Source: Paenalcaligenes hominis
Lineage (GTDB): Bacteria; Pseudomonadota; Gammaproteobacteria; Burkholderiales; Burkholderiaceae_B
NCBI RefSeq assembly: GCF_011927625.1
Contig: NZ_JAATIZ010000004.1
Span: 1-64,000 of the forward strand
Reading direction: 5' to 3'
DNA: 64,000 bases
Shown: piece by piece, positions 62,539 through 64,000 of the stretch
Position numbering within the stretch: position 1 is the stretch's first letter
Layout of the letters: each line of letters starts with the position of its first letter
Translations under genes and position numbers: made by a program
The notes under the pieces: model-generated
Database searches by the model: none
Told to the model about the DNA's origin: nothing
Seen by the model: the letters and a program-made list of their open reading frames with translations, nothing else

Positions 62539-62853
62539 ACAAATACCTACAGGAAAGCGAACAACAAAACACTCTAAGTATAGCGCACCTCCCACGCTAG
62601 GCAGCTATTTTCTCTATGAAAAATTAAAATAGCACGGATTCAGAATAAAACCGTAGCCACTTAAGCAAGCTGTTAAGCGATGGGGCTAAGAAATGCCTAA
62701 CGCCTAAGCGTACCATTAACTAAAAATACTTGGCTACACCTAGTCTTGGCGCACGATTTTGTTTTTAAGAGCAAATGTGCCCCATGCTACGCGCCAAGTC
62801 ACAAAATGTACGCGTAGCGGTCACCTGAAGCTAGGGCGACCCGTTTTAACCAT
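62539..62853. other. Gap without a gene between DUF2889 and recX
   Basis: About 315 bases with no frame that I can support. One long-range inverted repeat (cttggcgc at 62745-62752, gcgccaag at 62791-62798) is present. No clear terminator follows recX. Probably holds the DUF2889 promoter. Confidence 0.5.
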
Positions 62854-63390
62854 TTAGATAGCCTCGTTGAATCGGTCGAGAATTTTACGCAGTAAATCTG
62901 GACTAAAACCACGGCTCGCCATAAACCGGTGCTGCTTTGCATAGCTTTTCTGATCGGTAGGAGCAGTGCCAAACTTGCGTTCCCAAACCTCTAATGCCCG
63001 TTCAAACTCGGAATCTTTTAATTGTTCTAGTGCTAAGTCAATGTGTTCGGCATCAACCCCTTGTTGGCGTAATTCCTGCAAGAGACGCCGGGTGCCGAAC
63101 TTGTGGGCGCGACGGTTGATTAAGCTTTGAGTGAAGCGTTCATCACACAACCAGTTTTGGGCCTGGAGCTCGTCTAGTAGTTGGGTAATGGCTTCGAGAT
63201 CGTCAGAATGACGTTGTAATTTGCGCTGCAGCTCGAGCCTAGAGTGTTCACGTCTAGACAGGAAATCAATAGCACGTGCTTTTAAAGAAACCCCCTTCCG
63301 TTTGGAGGGGGGTTCTTTAGCCGAACCTAATTGTTCGAAATCTTCAAAGCCGAGCTGCTCAAAATCGCCCTCGTCATTAAAGTTTTGCAT
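62854..63390 (-). CDS. recX: Regulatory protein RecX
   Basis: This 178-residue RecX has an acidic, repeated N-terminus (FEQLGFEDFEQLGSA) and the three-helix repeats: RAIDFLSRREHSRLELQRKL, NWLCDERFTQSLINRRAHKFGTRRLLQELRQQGV and the C-terminal KQHRFMASRGFSPDLLRKIL. RecX limits RecA filaments. It follows recA by five bases, the usual coupling. Confidence 0.94.
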   Translation of the reverse strand: MQNFNDEGDFEQLGFEDFEQLGSAKEPPSKRKGVSLKARAIDFLSRREHSRLELQRKLQRHSDDLEAITQLLDELQAQNWLCDERFTQSLINRRAHKFGTRRLLQELRQQGVDAEHIDLALEQLKDSEFERALEVWERKFGTAPTDQKSYAKQHRFMASRGFSPDLLRKILDRFNEAI

Positions 63391-63395
63391 AACGG

Positions 63396-64000
63396 TTATT
63401 TTTTATCCTCGACCGTTTCAGCATCTATTTTTGCTGCAGCAGGCGCTGGGGATTCTTTGATTTCCTCGAGTACGGTAATGCCATGATGTGCGCGTACTTT
63501 GTTTTCAATTTCCCGTGCTAAAACTGGGTTTTCACGCAAGTATTCGCGCGCATTGTCTTTGCCCTGACCAATGCGTGTGCTTTCATAGCTGTACCAGGCT
63601 CCGGCCTTGTCGACAATGCCAGCCTGTACGCCTAGATCTATTATTTCGCCCTCGCGTGAAATGCCGCCCCCATACATAATATCGAACTCGGCTTGCTTGA
63701 AAGGTGGCGCCACTTTGTTTTTTACAACCTTAACGCGGGTCTCGTTACCTACGACTTCATCACCGCGTTTGATTGAGCCAATACGACGGATATCAAGACG
63801 CACTGAAGAGTAGAACTTTAAGGCATTCCCGCCTGTGGTGGTTTCGGGACTACCGAACATTACACCAATTTTCATGCGAATTTGGTTAATGAAAATTACC
63901 ATACAGTTCGCACGCTTGATAGTAGCGGTCAATTTGCGCAGGGCTTGGCTCATGAGGCGAGCTTGAAGACCAGGTAAAGAGTCGCCCATGTCGCCTTCGA
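63396..64000 (-). CDS. recA: RecA recombinase, C-terminal part (5' end outside window)
   Basis: The frame covers about 200 residues of RecA: loop L1 [47 protein letters not shown] (loop L2), [19 protein letters not shown], and [20 protein letters not shown], plus the acidic tail. It forms nucleoprotein filaments and triggers LexA self-cleavage. The N-terminal part and promoter lie beyond 64000. Confidence 0.96.
   Translation of the reverse strand, partial: EGDMGDSLPGLQARLMSQALRKLTATIKRANCMVIFINQIRMKIGVMFGSPETTTGGNALKFYSSVRLDIRRIGSIKRGDEVVGNETRVKVVKNKVAPPFKQAEFDIMYGGGISREGEIIDLGVQAGIVDKAGAWYSYESTRIGQGKDNAREYLRENPVLAREIENKVRAHHGITVLEEIKESPAPAAAKIDAETVEDKK

Overview
The window looks like chromosome from a member of the Burkholderiales, most likely family Alcaligenaceae. 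The evidence is gene content and order: recA-recX-DUF2889-sucC-sucD; gshB-EIIA-ptsH-ptsI without sugar-specific permeases; rpmI-rplT-pheS-pheT-ihfA-merR; and comM next to ubiK. Base composition is moderate, with AT-rich spacers. The assignment rests on reading alone; no database search was possible.

Layout. (1) 1-1250: decayed IS200/IS605 element (tnpB part, broken tnpA) and a HigB/HigA-like toxin-antitoxin pair. (2) 1315-4200: an iron-linked patch with an MFS exporter, a small lipoprotein and an IroE-like esterase with a Fur box. (3) 4300-5267: a DUF1348 protein and a small unknown gene behind a perfect LexA (SOS) box. (4) 5269-15994: a ten-gene operon facing a GntR regulator. It encodes a Rieske oxygenase, a glutamine-synthetase-like ligase, a ferredoxin, a ferredoxin reductase, a complete Liv-type ABC importer and a class I glutamine amidotransferase. 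It reads as a self-contained route: import an amine, cap it with glutamate, oxidise it, remove the glutamate. (5) 16013-20229: lipocalin, ribB under an FMN riboswitch, a PuuB/DadA-like oxidase and an EAL-HDOD protein. (6) 20357-26706: sufR-sufBCDSUT with a 29-base palindromic operator. (7) 26793-28355: an ECF sigma factor fused in one reading frame to an RskA-like membrane anti-sigma factor. (8) 28357-43021: translation genes (merR, ihfA, pheT, pheS, rplT, rpmI; infC, thrS) split by a comM-ubiK-lipoprotein-pts-gshB block. thrS is preceded by a threonine-rich leader peptide and a terminator/antiterminator, a classic attenuator layout. (9) 43275-46185: tRNA-Val with an integrase remnant, small unknown genes, and a second shrunken IS605 element that has cut a DTW-domain (TapT-like) gene. 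(10) 46236-49797: secreted Ntn hydrolase, tandem PRC-barrel proteins and three small unknown genes. (11) 49798-53620: about 1.1 kb without a gene, then a second identical LexA box and a short, phage-like nrdB-nrdA pair. (12) 53724-64000: ABC exporter, a possible ADP-ribosyltransferase-fold protein, membrane protein, fdxA, nhaA, DMT transporter, sucD, sucC, DUF2889, recX and the 3' part of recA.

The parts most worth following up are the glutamylation-plus-Rieske operon, the sigma/anti-sigma fusion, the thrS leader attenuator, and the two identical SOS boxes driving an unknown gene and an unusual ribonucleotide reductase.
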